From: Sipunculus nudus
Taxonomy: Eukaryota; Annelida; Sipuncula; Golfingiida; Sipunculidae
DNA: 64,000 nucleotides
Reading direction: 5' to 3'
NCBI GenBank assembly: GCA_026874595.1
Contig: CM049320.1
Coordinates: forward strand, 21,275,714 to 21,339,713
Within the stretch, counting starts at the first letter, position 1. Every line of letters starts with the position of its first letter. The notes under the pieces were generated by a model. That model was not told the DNA's origin. It was given only the letters and a program-made list of their open reading frames with translations, and ran no database searches. Shown in pieces: positions 34,200 through 47,600 of the stretch. Both the position numbers and the translations under genes were made by a program.

Positions 34200-35440
34200 T
34201 TAGAACCACACTGGCATAATATTACTGTAGACGTGTTTCTTGGTATTCTCAGTTTGTTTGTTGTTGTTCTATGCTGTCTTTTCAAGAATGGGCAAATCGG
34301 TTACTGCCTTTTCTTTGCATTTGTTCAGCCCAGCAGCAAGGAAGAGAACGTCAAAGATGGTTAAACCTAGATACACGAAGTTGTGGATAATAATTCACTT
34401 ATTTCCCCATTTTTGATACCCGGTGGAGGGTCAAACGTTTTGTTCGTCTGATGGGGAAACCTAATTTTCGGAAGCATATATTGAACAACTTCTTAGTCAC
34501 TGTTTTTAGCCATTCATGCGTCCTCTGACGAGAAAATCTCGCAAAAGTTTCAATAATCTTTTTACCTTGCTTTCAAGCCTGGAAACATTGACGAACATTC
34601 CGTCAGATATTGTCCAGAGTTAAATACCTTCCAGAAAACAACCAAAGGCATGTCTTCATCGAGATACCATGTTTCAAAGGAGTCTTGTCAGTGCCAAGAG
34701 AATCCAAGGTTTAGCCGAGTGTTTCGTGTGTAAGTTCTGTGTCAAGTTCTTCTAGTCCTGCATGCATTCAATTGAGTTCTTAACTATATTCTCCGTTTTG
34801 TAATGATGGGAGTAGTGCTCTGGCCAACGCGTCATCTATTATGAATGGTTTTTAATTATATTCTCCTGAGGTTGATTTCTATAATGATCTCTTTTGTTGG
34901 ACCCCATGCATTCTTTATTCCTTCCTCTTGCTGTTGCTAGTGTCTGCTGCTGTCTATATCTTGGAGCAGAATATCTGCTGCTTTGTAGCAGATTCTGCAG
35001 ATACCGTTTTTATGAAGCCAGACTATTTTCTTTCCCGCAATAACAAATAGCATTTCCTCAGAACAAACCTCAAACCAATTTGCCGACTGGTGGTTTTCCT
35101 TGCCTAATACCCAGATGGCAGTGTTGCAGACTATATCTCTTAAGAGTCCCCGTCTTTCTCTGGCATTAGTTTTGTTCGAGCCTGAGAGAGATACCTCCAG
35201 AGCCTGTGTTTATACCTCCACTTTCTGTTGAATACGAAACTTGTCGGTCCGAGATTTGCCCTCCTTCCACGAGGAATGAAGTCTCTTTACGTGCAGTTTC
35301 GTATTTATGTCTAGAAAGGGTGGCCATGCTTTCTGTCATATGCGTTCGAATTTGACACTTGGATACTTGCCGCGCCTGGTTGGGACGAGGGCGATCTTGT
35401 GCCAGTGCCTTTCACTCGGGGTCTACAAGACAGTACATGA
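34200..35440 (-). mobile_element. Strongly decayed RTE-type LINE, internally deleted
   Basis: Minus-strand translation in shifting frames matches the order of a common invertebrate RTE/craniofacial-type LINE ORF. Near 35,150-35,280 is FVFNRKWRYKHRLWRYLSQA. Next come NHQSANWFEVCSEEMLFVIA and a GIKNAWGPTK block near 34,900, then RWPEHYSHHYKTENIVKNSI near 34,800. After a short remnant comes FVYLGLTIFDVLFLAAGLNK, followed by KAVTDLPILEK and TENTKKHVY (34,215-34,375), the segment after RT motif E. The RT palm between the last two blocks is largely absent. Many stops are present. Confidence 0.6.
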
Positions 35441-36687
35441 CTTGGTGTAAAAGGGATCAAGTATACTGAATATACATTAAATATAGGATTTTCTCCTTAA
35501 AATGTTACGGTGTCTGTCCTTACTAGGTTCTAAACCCGCTTGCTTACTCCAGTATACAAGTGTAGAAGCATGCATCACGCTCGTGGCGCAGAATAAAATG
35601 GTCCGGACGCTACCTTCCGCGCATATCAGATTGCCCAACCTTTAAACGGTGTTCGTTACGTGTTTTTTCTTCAAGTTTCTTTCCCTTGTTAAGCAATTGT
35701 AGGGTGGGCGCAAGATTGGAACTCTGGTTACGCAGTCTTGTTATGGTAAACAGACACATGTAGACTGTGTTCAGTCACACACAGAGATATCAAGCCCGTG
35801 TGCCAGGATGGTTTTGCTGGGAAACTAAAGTATTCAACAAAAATGAACTAAAGTATTCAACAAAAATGAAGTAATAACATGAGGTAATACCCATATTGGT
35901 GTAAATGATTATTAACCTTGCAGCTGTAGTGACAGCACTATTCCAGCAGACACCACCCCACCCCCTTCTTATTAATCTTTCTATTGCCAAACTGACCCAA
36001 GGAAGTAAACGAGGGAGTTTTTACTCTGGCACTGAGGTCGCCAAGGATGAAAATGGACATTTCTCTGGATTGTTATGTACAAATCGTCGTAAAGCTCTCC
36101 TTTGTTCATGTCGTGGACGTAAGAGTTAGTGTAAAGTGCTGAAGGGACAGAATTCGCTTGGTCATATCTATTTGAGGAAACATGGATACCAGCGAAGTAC
36201 GTTTAACCGTAAACCCCACTCCATGTTCCCTGATCTCGCGTTGCTATTTCCTTGCCTGGAAAAGGAAACGTTATTCTCCCTCACACATCTGATTCTATGG
36301 ATGGCTGGTGCAAGGTCTCTTTGAGTATAGCGTTTAATTACGAGCATACTTCAAGCTGTATAAAACTTCATATGAAAATCCTGTAAAAGAAAAACATAAA
36401 CGGACTGCTTTCAAATTAACAGACAGAATTAGTTTACTGTATCATTATGCTTATTGTGGAATAAACGCATATATTACAAATCATACAAGGTCAGCTGATG
36501 ACTTTCCAGTTTAAAATAACTTCTTAAAAGAGATTACGTTTTGCCTTATTAAAGTGTTTGTGTCTAACCTGGGGCAAAAAGTGCCGATCAGAATTTAGAC
36601 TCCAAGGGCTTTATCTAACATCCTTTAATTTTATGCTTCACAAATACGCTATATTTATAAATATATGGATCTCCAAGCTTCCGCAAG

Positions 36688-36689
<2 letters not shown>
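35441..36689. other. Non-coding, no recognised gene
   Basis: Includes a 25-bp direct duplication (AAAGTATTCAACAAAAATGAA at about 35,826 and 35,851). ORFs at 35,905-36,129 and 36,136-36,324 are unrecognised and adjoin without a shared frame. Confidence 0.45.

Positions 36690-36730
<41 letters not shown>
36690..36730. repeat. (TA)n microsatellite
   Basis: Uninterrupted TA run. Confidence 0.98.
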
Positions 36731-36731
<1 letters not shown>

Positions 36732-36795
36732 GTATGTGTATAATTCTCTATTTTTACGTAATAAACTGTATCTTTTTGTAAACCTGCTTTGAATT

Positions 36796-37029
36796 TTAGT
36801 TAAGGGACTGACTTTGCATAAACTGCGGAGTTAGTGGAATACGGCTCGGGTTGTTGCCAGTGTTCCTTTGGAAAGGAACTTCGTCAGGTTTGTTGAAACC
36901 ATTTCCTAATGGATCACAAGACTGGCCACCATTCATGTATAATAAGTAAGTGGTATTTACAGATCGGTAATCTAATGCGATGAATAACCAGTACGCGGCC
37001 CCATGTGTCTTCTGAGTGAGTTCATCGCA
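36796..37029 (-). CDS. Possible exon of an unknown gene
   Basis: 78 codons open on the minus strand, between a TGA at 37,030-37,032 and a TAA at 36,796-36,798. The translation includes THGAAYWLFIALDYRS, YLLYMNGGQSCDPLGNG and FQRNTGNNPSRIPLTPQF, balanced and non-repetitive, and locally richer in G+C than the AT-rich flanks. An acceptor-like CTCACTCAG lies just before KTHGAAYW and a donor-like AAAGTCAGT near the 3' end (about 36,812), giving a plausible exon of about 195 bp. I do not recognise the domain and see no partner exon. Confidence 0.3.
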   Translation of the reverse strand, partial: CDELTQKTHGAAYWLFIALDYRSVNTTYLLYMNGGQSCDPLGNGFNKPDEVPFQRNTGNNPSRIPLTPQFMQSQSLN

Positions 37030-37032
37030 TCA

Positions 37033-39380
37033 AATAACGTCTTCAGAGAGGAAAAGCTATTCATTACCTGCAGAAACTTACGCAAATTCTTGATTCATTT
37101 TCTTTAAAATCCTTTTGTCCATAAAAGGTTTTAATCCCAGCTGGTTCCTTTGAATAAAAGTTCTAATGATGTTTACGTGTTTAAAGCCCATATTTAGCTT
37201 TCTTTTGAAAAAGGAATTTTCTATGACAGAATCTGTATTTTTATCATGTTTTCAACCTTCCAAATGATACAAATGGAAATTTAATTGATAATTTCGAATC
37301 AAGCTTCAGTTTTCTTTTATGGTCCATTAATAAATTATTATTGATGAATATATAAATATGATTTTGCACAGGAGTTTGGTTTGTTTCAATTACTAGTCCC
37401 CAGGTGTATTCCTTAAGACCTCAGAACTGCCCATGAGCATGTATTCATATTGTTTCAGGTTTTCCTTAATATTTTATAAACCATTGATCTGTGTCCCCTT
37501 GGCATTTACATACTTTAAAATCTGTAAAAGGGCTCCACATGCAGGTAAATTGAAAGTTTAGCTCATCTGATACTGTTGGATTATATTTAGAGTTTAAAAT
37601 AGTTAATGAATTTCAGATAGTTGACTAAACATCATTATTTCCGGCGGTGTAACTGTAAAAACTACAAAATATGTCATGCTATCATATTAAAATACAGAAA
37701 AAAATCCTTGGACTTTTTTTTAAGATATTAACTCTCAAATTATGATTTTCCATGATTTTTACGTTTTAAATGTATACTTTTTTTTTAAATTTTCACTTAT
37801 GAAAAGCATTCCAATTGAATATGGGCAAAAATAAAGATACACAATTTATACAAAACTCAATATATATACTCTAACTCAATATCGTGAATGTGGAAAGAGG
37901 TGAACCATAAATGGTTGAAATATTTATTTAAAGTTAAGATATATGCAAAATAATGGGGTTTTTTTCTTAAATGTTCCAAATTCAACATAATTAAGGAAAT
38001 AATAATTTTTTACATAAAGTATTGTAGAGAATATTTCTATCTGTTAGAATATGGAAAAGGGGTCATAGAGCAACAATTTAGCTGATATTTAAGGAAAACT
38101 GAAAAAATGTGTTATTAGACTCCTTTGACAGTTTTGAGATATATTAGGTAACAAAACATATATAATAAAACACCACTGGTCTAAAAATATATATATTATA
38201 AAAACAGACTGAAGTATTGCCATCATTTGCTATTTTAGTTATGTCAAATATTTATTTCTGACAATGCTACCTTTGAGACATGGTAGACAAATATGGTCTA
38301 TTTAATTCAAGTATGAATACTGTAATGCAGAAAAAAGATCTACTATATACTGCCGAAATGAACTTAGGGGCCCCACTTTCATCCCTTCCCTGTGTGTAAT
38401 AGATCACATTCGAAACCCCTATGATATAAGCATACTGAAATCTGTACAAAGATTTCCCAAAGATTTGTATAAAAACATCCATATTTCTTATACATGAAAG
38501 TCTTATTTTTTTCACATGGGATATTTTTTCTTCAATTACCATTGCATCTGCATGTGTTTATATTTTTTGTTCACATCCCCTTTTGAGATCGTCTTTGAAA
38601 TTTTATCTTGCTTTCACACTGTTTTATTTGAGAAATTTGATGCAGAATTGGTAAAAAAACATTTTTTCTTAGCAACATGCCAGATGATATTTCAAGAAGT
38701 AATTAATTTTGAGCGCATGCATGGAGATATAAACACCAAAAAAAGGGGCTTTTAATTAAATTCACAATATCATAATTTCAATTAGCTATGAGATATTAAA
38801 CGCTAAACACAATATAAATCTTTAATATTTTATTTTTCACAATCCTATTTATATGTTGCAAGGTTACATACATATCCTGCACAAATGTAATGTCTAATTG
38901 GTGGTTGATTATTACTCATTACTTTCTTAATAAAAAGCTAATAAAATCAACAGAATAATAAAAGCAACAGAAGTAAAAATGTTAAAAGGTACCTTTTTTT
39001 TAAGATCAGAGCTAACATTATATTTGCAGGCGCACCGATGGTACAATTTAGGTTATCGTCCAGTTTAGCACTTAGAGTACATGTTTTTTTAATACCACAT
39101 ACAAGACAAGATAATTAACATTTCAATAAACTTATGTGGTATTTCGAAATTAAGGATGTAACAATACAGATCATGCTTTCTGTGTATTTGTTCATGTGTT
39201 GAAATATTGCGTTAGACAAGTATGGCATGAAAATATCGGTATTTAAAGTACTGCAATAATCTCACATATCCGTATGACAGTTTAAAATATGCAAATTGTG
39301 ACTGTTTTTACTGCATGGTCATTTGTGTACCGGTATTTCTGAGAAACAAAAGCTGTTATACGATTAGAGAGAAAACTAGA
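37033..39380. other. Non-coding, very AT-rich
   Basis: No supported ORF or RNA gene. ORFs at 38,267-38,542 and 38,516-38,755 lack domains. Confidence 0.5.
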
Positions 39381-39590
39381 AGGTGCGGATTTATAGTGGA
39401 CGCAGGGGGCGCGCCTTTTTATAAGGGTCGCGGGGGACGCACCCATTTTTTAAAATAATTAATCAGCTCCATCTATATGTTAGAAATATGAAAAAGTCTC
39501 ATAGCACTCCCGGTATATATTTTAGCTATGGCAAGGTCGAAGCCCCCCCCCCCCCCCCGCCTTTTTTTCTAGGGTCTTACATCCGTCCCT
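39381..39590. mobile_element. hAT-like MITE with internal poly-C
   Basis: AGGTGCGGATTTATAG at 39,381 and the complement of the other end, AGGGACGGATGTAAGA (to 39,590), are imperfect inverted termini. The interior includes GC-rich GGGGGCGCGCC and a run of 16 C from about 39,542. Structure parallels the 11,093-11,310 element. No TSD could be fixed. Confidence 0.55.
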
Positions 39591-40169
39591 GATCACGTAC
39601 ATTTGTGCAGATATACATTTCGAAGAAAACAAAGCAGGTTAAAAATGACGTGTAGCTTATATCTTGTAATCTCATAAAAAGGACTCATTTACCTCCTTTT
39701 TTTTCAGCTAAGAACTGTAACAAAAGAGATCCTAACATATTTTGTGTAGCTATGGTTGACAACATAGCATGACAAATTGGTAAACCACACACGCGAAAAC
39801 AAAACATTGTACTGTGAACTCTGGGAACAAGAAACTATGTTATCGATAGATTTTTTTTATTTATTACTTATTTATTTTTAATTTACCATTTAAAATGCCT
39901 GCCAGGAAAAAAAACAGAAATTGTGCCTTATTTTTTTAAATGGTGCATATGCTAGCAAGAAGTCTAAACCATATTCCATACATTTAAGAGTTCTTTTAAG
40001 GAATTCCGGAAATAACGGCAAGTCCATAAAACATTTTTGACTGGTCTCACTGCCCTGACTTTCCATTAGAGATACCAAGATATTTTACAGATATCAATCA
40101 TATTAGTAGGTGGTTGACGTACCTGTATACCCCTGTATTACTAAAAGGAAGGCAATGAAAAACATTTAA

Positions 40170-40675
40170 GCAAGCTATTTTTCGCGAGCGTGTAATTTTC
40201 TCGATTTTCGCGAGGTAACCTTGAATCGCGAACATTAATGGCTTGCAAATATTACATGCCATACTAAGTAAAACACATGGACGTAAGCATGCCAAGTGCA
40301 AGAAAATGAGGTTCAATTTATCTGGACCTTTAATTTAAATCTTTGTATATTTTTTTTCAGTGAAAATATTTTGATTGTCGTAAAATAAACACACACAAAC
40401 ATATTTGCAAGTCTGAACCTAGTTAAGTGTCATCGGGAAACGAATGCTTTGAACATAAAAAAATGAGCTCATAAAATTTGAGAATATATTAGAATGTTCA
40501 GTTGTTCATTAAGTATATCAAATTAATAGAAACAGAATCAAACCTGTTGGAGTTAATATAAAAAAAGTTTATGAGTTACCACAAGCAATATACGTGAAAA
40601 TTAAATGCTTGCGAAAGGTCGGACCTTGTCAATTCGCAAAATTAGAGTTTCGCGAAAATAACATGTTCTAATATA
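40170..40675. mobile_element. Foldback element with TTCGCGA-rich inverted ends
   Basis: The left end contains TTTTTCGCGAG, TTTTCGCGAGGTAACCTTGA and GGCTTGCAAAT. The complement of the right end contains TTTTCGCGAAACTCTAATTT, TTGACAAGGTCCGACC and TTCGCAAGCATTTAAT, the same blocks in the same order with changes. The interior (about 340 bp) is AT-rich and non-coding. Confidence 0.45.
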
Positions 40676-40895
40676 TTCACCTTCCTTTTGGAATTTATGC
40701 ATAATTATTACTGATTAACATATATAATTCGTGTATAGGAAGGATCTTATGATGTCTTTTTGACAGGCGTACCACCTTCTTTATCTAAAAACTGTTGATT
40801 GGAAAAGGAAAAAAACATGTAACCTTTAAGCTGGTTGGTTGTTTATTTGCTGAAGCTGAAAGTTCACTAGTTGCAAATATTCTTTGCAAACATTT

Positions 40896-41012
40896 GGGCC
40901 CCCACATGTTATAAACATGGTGATATAAAGAAAACGAACAACCTGTGTGCATATTTTCAATGGATAATACAGACGAGTTAACATACTTCAGATATCGGAA
41001 TAAGCCCCTTTA
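40896..41012 (+). mobile_element. Short dispersed repeat, copy 2
   Basis: Starts GGGCCCCCACATGTTATAAA, contains AACCTGTGTGCATATT, and ends GATATCGGAATAAGCCCCTT. Same family as 32,782-32,931 (reverse) and 43,857-43,999. Confidence 0.6.
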
Positions 41013-43856
41013 AAACAGGGAATAAATAAAATCCTGCTTCCCCGAAACATGGTTTCAAAGCAGGTTACGTAATATTAGTCATATTAACCACACAAAATAG
41101 CAAACGTTTAGAGAAAATTTGATTGAAATACATAAATCAGAAATAAAAATAGAAATTTGCGCGATAAAATGTGTAGTTCTCTTAATGACTTCAATGCATG
41201 GGGAGGGCCCGTTAAGTTATAGTACCGCAAGCTCATAACGAAAACCGAGAAGGCCTTATTAAACATCATCTTTGGGACTTCATAATGATACCCATGTCAT
41301 CACGGCCTCCCTTGTAACAGCATGTCGCGTGAGCTCTAAGAATTTCAGATAAAAGCCCGTAATTTAAGAACGCTGTTTAATTTACTTTAATTATTCTGAG
41401 AGTGATCGTAGAGCCTTTGTCACTAATAAGATCTGTGTCGTCAGTGATATTGCTCTCGCGGATCGCTAGCCGAGAGAATTAACGCAAAATGGCTGCCTGC
41501 CCACAAAATGTGTCCCGCCATTAAGAATGACCCACGCGAGACTAATGAGTGGAGAATTTTCCCCACTGATGACGCACTGAACTATTTGAAACTTTAAGAT
41601 CAATAAAAAAATGAAGGACGAAGTGAGATTAAAAATGAAGTTCATGGACACTTTGTAAGTGGCAATCCGTGCATGGCTATAGTCGACAGTGAGATGTAAT
41701 GTTTGCCATATGTTTACACATACATTTTGAGAGAAAAAGGGAGGGGGGGGCGGAGAGGGAAACAAATAAACAGACACAGAGTACGATCCATTAGCCCGGA
41801 TCCAGGAAGAGGGGTTTAGAGAGAACGCATACCCCCCCCCCCCCCCAACCCCCACCACCCACCCCCTACCCCCTCTCCAACCCACTCCCCTCCAGACCAC
41901 CTTGTATAACCGCCTTACGTTCTTGCTTAGAATATTCTTACAAACGATATACTCGAATTTGTTCAGATTCTCGTAAGAAACACCAAATACATGTATTTAA
42001 CATACATTGCGTGACACTTTATTTGGTACTAGATTTTACAAACATAATGGTCAACCCCCCCCCCCCCCCCCCCGTCGATTTCATTTCAACTTACCAACTA
42101 CATTGCTTCCGTATACTTCATCATTTGTCTTAATTTAATAGAAAATTCATGTTGTCTTAGTGTCTTATGAGATAAAGACAGGACTTTACTAACAATATGA
42201 TGCCTGATGGCAGTGCACATGTTGTCTCGGAATACGTAATAATATTTCATATTTCGTTATCCTTGTTGGTTATTTTCGTTTTTCCAGTAAATGCTGAAAT
42301 AATGTAACGAAAACTGTAAGCCTCGTATTTTTATCTGAAATATCCCATGCTATTGACGAGCATCAGTTGATAACATTTGTTTTACAAAGCTAAGGTATAC
42401 TGGTATTACGTGAGTTGAATAATGTTAACACATAGATGTAAAACATATGACTCTGCTGTCATTTTAAGTTAAATATTGTCAATTATATGCATTGTTTAAT
42501 ATACGAAAACACGCCATGAACTAAAAGGTAGGTTGATGAATGAACAGAATTTGGAAAACCCGTCACATGGTTGATACACGGTAGCCATATCCGTTATTTA
42601 TCCAAAATATAAATTAACAGTATATGTCTTTTCTAACTCCTATAAGAACGGCTTGCCATTTCAACTGGACTTCGGGCTGTCAAACAGAGAGGATAAAAAA
42701 CTTGATGTTCTTGAAATCCTGGACGTGTTGGATGTTATTTTATGTTCTTGCATTAATGTGAAACTGATTTTGACAAAGTATGATGGATTTGACGCACAAT
42801 TAATAAACAACTTCAAAAGCTAGCTGCGGCGCTGATATTTAGGACTCCCTTGAATGATAGGCGGCACAAAAAAACGTCTGCCATCCTCCGTAAGATAATG
42901 GCAACTATTTACGGCAATGTATTATTCAGACCATCCCTGTACATTATTTAATCAACCTAAACCAGTATATCCATTAGCGTTTCCCGAGAATTTTATGAGA
43001 AAGGAAACCTTGAACCCGCCAAAGCCTTTATTTTTTCTTGTAATACGTGAGTGTTTTGACTGGACAGTAACTGTGAAATCTTCTCATCATACAACATGCT
43101 TGCCGAAAAAAAATGTGTTTGCAAACTTTTGGCAGTGCTAATATTTATTGTCTAACTTTAACGAAATTTTCTTTTGAAATATACACCCTGAGCCCAGAAT
43201 AGCATGACCTTATGTAAATGTAAATTTTCCAAATAAACGTGACTTAATTGCGAACGAGGTAAAATCTAGATACAATTAGGAATACAAATTTATCGATGAT
43301 TAAAATAAATGTTTAATTTAACCAGATATTGCTTACATATGCAAACCTACTATTTTTATTCCTTTTTCTGGGGGGGGGGGAGCGTTTCCTGTCATAACCA
43401 TAATTAGTGACCGAACTGGATTCGAAATAAATGTTTATACAGGATCGACTATTTTCTTGGTATCATCCGGGCGTGCTAATAGTGTTCAGTAACCTCAAGC
43501 ACACAAGAACCAACAAAGGACAGTTTGTAACAATAAACCATTGTATTGCAAAACATTAGTCGGCTATTCACTCACTTTTCTATAGATTTTATGAAATTTC
43601 TGTCTTTCTCACATTTAATGAGCTCTGGGTAATTCCAGTGAAAAAAGGTTTCAGTAACCCCTCTTAAAGTTGTATAAGCTTGTTAATAAACAAGCTACTG
43701 CTAAACATGGAAATGATGACCAACGGAAAACCACGTAATCTACGGTTGTAGATGCATATGTGTGTAAGTTAATGGCAACTAGTTGCAAAACAAACTCGAG
43801 TTCGTCTGGCTTGCCACCAAATTTTCTTGTTGAATGAATTTGAGTTATTTTAGCCG
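41013..43856. other. Non-coding with C/G homopolymers
   Basis: Contains C-runs at about 41,831-41,846 and 42,055-42,073 and a G-run at about 43,371-43,381. GCCCGGATCCAGG at about 41,793 resembles one end of the hAT-like elements, but no matching end was found. ORFs at 41,466-41,900 and 42,917-43,141 lack domains; the former is a translation of G-rich sequence. Confidence 0.45.
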
Positions 43857-43999
43857 ACCCCAAATGTTATAAACACGTAGATATAAACGAATTAAACATT
43901 TGTGTGCGGTTTGATATGAGTTTTACTCAATGATTTTATAAAAGGTTCAAGGGGTTATCTTTTGTTAAGATACGACAGATATCGGAAAGGGTTCCTTTC
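43857..43999 (+). mobile_element. Short dispersed repeat, copy 3
   Basis: Starts ACCCCAAATGTTATAAACAC then GTAGATATAAACGAA, contains ATTTGTGTGCGGTTTGATAT, and ends GATATCGGAAAGGGTTCCTT. Third member of the family at 32,782 and 40,896, the most diverged at its ends. Confidence 0.55.
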
Positions 44000-46900
44000 A
44001 AACTGAGTAAAAAGATATGAGATTCTGTATAACTGCAACCCTCTAAACTTTTATCATAACATGTAAGGGATTATAAAGTAGTGTGCACCACTAAGCACCA
44101 CTGTAAAACAAAATAATCATAAACCAAAAACAAGTATTGGCACTAAAACAAATTAATTGTACGAAACCAGAAGTTATAGTCCGATAAAACAGTAAAACAG
44201 TTCGAACATGAATGTAAGTTCAATTCGTACTTCAAACTCACAGCTAGTATTTGTTACAGGTAAACAGATGGGTAATGCATCTGCAAATCCAAGGACACTA
44301 TGATAAGATCACATGACGTGACGTCACTTTGGCTCCACAACACAGACGCCCGTTCTTGGTATTTCATACTTATCCTTCTTCTAGATTAACGTAAAGTCCC
44401 GTATTAACAACAATCATTATTCGGTTTTATGCCATTTTCTATTAAAGTGTTTCATAGAGATCATGTTTCAAAACATTACCCCTCTGAAAAAGTGTCCAAA
44501 AGTCTTGAAACGGCAATTATATAAACTACCCTTGCTATATATATATATTTTTAATATATTGGTTAATGTCTAGGGTTCACTTTACGAAATCATTATATGG
44601 AGAAATTTTTACTGCTCAATTTAGTCAGAGCTACCACCACACCTTATTTTGATGTGCTGCATCCATTAAAATTAATTTCAAAACTCTATTTTAAAGTTTT
44701 TTATAATTTAATAAATTACTTTTATTTGAGATAAAAAGAGGCAAGATTAGTCCAAATCATCAATATGATGAGCTAAATGGAATTTTAATGTTATTTTTGT
44801 CATTCCGCGTGTTTCAAGCCTGAAAGTTCACAATATTTAGCTCATTAAAGTAATTAGATAAGTGATTATTTGTTTTTATTAGGGTTGCTTTAGGGGCAGA
44901 GCTATATTTTAATGTTTATATTCCATGTAAACGGCATTTGGGCAATACGCTGTTTTCCTCAATTCGAATGAAATTAAGTTACAAAAGAAAAGATTGTAGT
45001 TTCAATGTGAATGAAATAAAAATTTAAAAAATCACAAAATTTAAAGTCCAAATGGCATTAAAAAACATCCAGATGCAGGCAAAAATAAAATGAACATGTC
45101 CAGGGATATTATCGCTTTCAACACAAATCTGCTTTGCAACTTAAAACTTGTAGCATTTAGAATTATAACTATGCATACATTCGGGATTTATATGTTTTGT
45201 TATTGTTTTAATAAGTTTTGTGACCAAGGCATTACGTGAGAAAAAATAGCATTAACGTCATTAATATGAAGTGGCGCGTCTAAAGTAATCGCTTAAATTA
45301 TCCGCCCCAAAAGTTTGAAAATAAATTTGAAAAAAGACAAATAAGCTGGGGAAACCCCTCTTTGGCTGACACCACTGGGAGTCAGAGAAATGTTTTTTTC
45401 ATAAAACAATTCGAAATATGAGCATTTTCAAGCAGTGATGTAAGTTATACATAATAAAGACAATAGAAGAGATGCTACTCATAATTTTGAAATTAAAACA
45501 TTTAAATTAGATTTTATATTTGTCAGAAAGACTGGCATATTTAGCTCAGTCATTCAAATTTTAAAATTAAAACACAGTTTGTTTGTTTGTTTCATTGAAA
45601 CCTCTTAGGACCTGGCAAAGAGTTTCTATATTTATTTATTCCGCAATATTAAGATATAATACATTTGTTTCTATTTCCCATTCCTTTTACTTTTTGGAGT
45701 AAAATAAAATACTGTTTGTACATTGTGTGATAGGTTTTGTTTAACGCATTCAAAGTTTAACTATTTTTAAAGTCTAGAAATCATCAAAATCCTGATTCAG
45801 TTTCTGAACATATGAACAACAACAAAAATGAATAGGCAGCCCCATTCATCGTCTTTTGCATGACGGTTCTTAAGTACTGGTCAGTATGAATGACGATTGA
45901 TTGAGACAAACGCAGATGAAGGAATTCCTGTAATAGTTTCAATATAATGACAATTTCACTTAACTGGATATTTCAGAGATTTTATTTCTTTTGTCTTTAA
46001 AACAGATTTTTGTAGACACCCTTGTACGTCTTTTACAATTGGAAACAATGCGAAAGTACTAAATTGCATCCGATATCATTCGAGCAGTGTTAAGAAATAT
46101 TTTGTATCAATATTCATTGATAAATTTTTATATAGAGAACATTTGGCCTCAAGGTTATACAAGAAAGATGACATAATATTTGTGTTTTATTTGGTTCGTT
46201 GATGATTCTTTTATATATCTGATTTTTTGTTTTGTTCGCCGAACAAAGACTATTTATAATTCCTCCTTTTTTGTTGATAAACAACAAAACTCAATCATCT
46301 TGTGTATCTCGTCATGATATCTGACAACTGACGACACACCAAATTGTGAGACAATCGGTGAAGCCATCTCTTAGGGGCTAATCTCCTGCTAACACTTATT
46401 CAAACAAATCACTAAATTTGTAAACTTAAGTGAAATTTTGTAGGACTGATAAGGCCATATATTTACATGTTTCTCGTGACTTGAATGTATGTTTCCTTGC
46501 TGAGAATGTAAGTATGTCCAAGAAGATTTCTTAAGAAATTCCATTGTTTACACTTTCGAACGGCCGCAAAGGAGATAAAAAGAAAACCAGCCACGCAACT
46601 AAGTCCAAGTCAAAGAAATAAAACCAGTTCATATGAAAAAATCATTAATTTTTTACCTTTTAGTTAATATATCTTTATTATCTTATTAATGATTTTACCT
46701 GAGTAGCATCTGGGCACAGATGAAAGTTTGATATGTAAATTAACGGAAGATAGAAAAGTTATAAAACATCGATCCATATTAAGTCATTTCCCTCTACAAT
46801 TAGTCTTCTCCTTTTCTCTTGTATAAAAAGTGATTTAAATACAAGCTGTCAAGGCTGTAAGTGTCTAACTCTGAAATGGGCGGAACTTTAAACTCCCAAC

Positions 46901-47554
46901 TGTAAATAAAGGTCAGTTTTGTAGAGTGTACCGTTAGTATTCAGGTCACATGGGTACCTATTCCAGAACTGCATATTTATTTTCTAATAATCAATGTTGC
47001 CGCAACCATAGACTATCAGATTATAAATAGACCCCAAACAGTCCAGTTCTTGACTACTGGCTATCATAGCTTAAGACTTCTTCAAAAATATTTCTAAAAT
47101 CGATAATACGTTTTATAATTAAAAATGTAATTAATATAAAATAATGAAATAAGGAATAAATGGTTAAGCTAATGGTAAGAATAAATTTTGCTCTCAGCTC
47201 GGTTAGGCAGCTCAATTCACACAAAGCTTATGGCCTTAAATTTGTCCAAAGTCTAGTTCCATTCTAAATGCTTACCAACACTTTTTATACATATTCGAAA
47301 TTTGAGATTTTCAATATATAAACTGAGTCTAACGAAAGTAAAAAAAAATCAAAAATTTTTTTTTTCATTGGCATTATCACACTCAAGTTTTCCTGTCCTG
47401 TCGGACACAATACTCAATTAACACAAAATGCAAACGTATACATTAAATATAAACATATATAGTTACTGTTAAAGAACAGTTTGGAGTGTTAAATTATGTA
47501 AGGGTGAACTAAAGGCAGACAATTGACTAGAAGTTCATTGAAAAGGGGTTTAAA
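44000..47554. other. Non-coding, very AT-rich
   Basis: No supported ORF, RNA gene or tandem array. A single ACGTGACGTCAC (CRE-type) site lies near 44,315. Confidence 0.5.
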
Positions 47555-47560
47555 TATATA

Positions 47561-47596
<36 letters not shown>
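47555..47596. repeat. (TA)n microsatellite
   Basis: TA run with one interruption. Confidence 0.96.
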
Positions 47597-47600
<4 letters not shown>

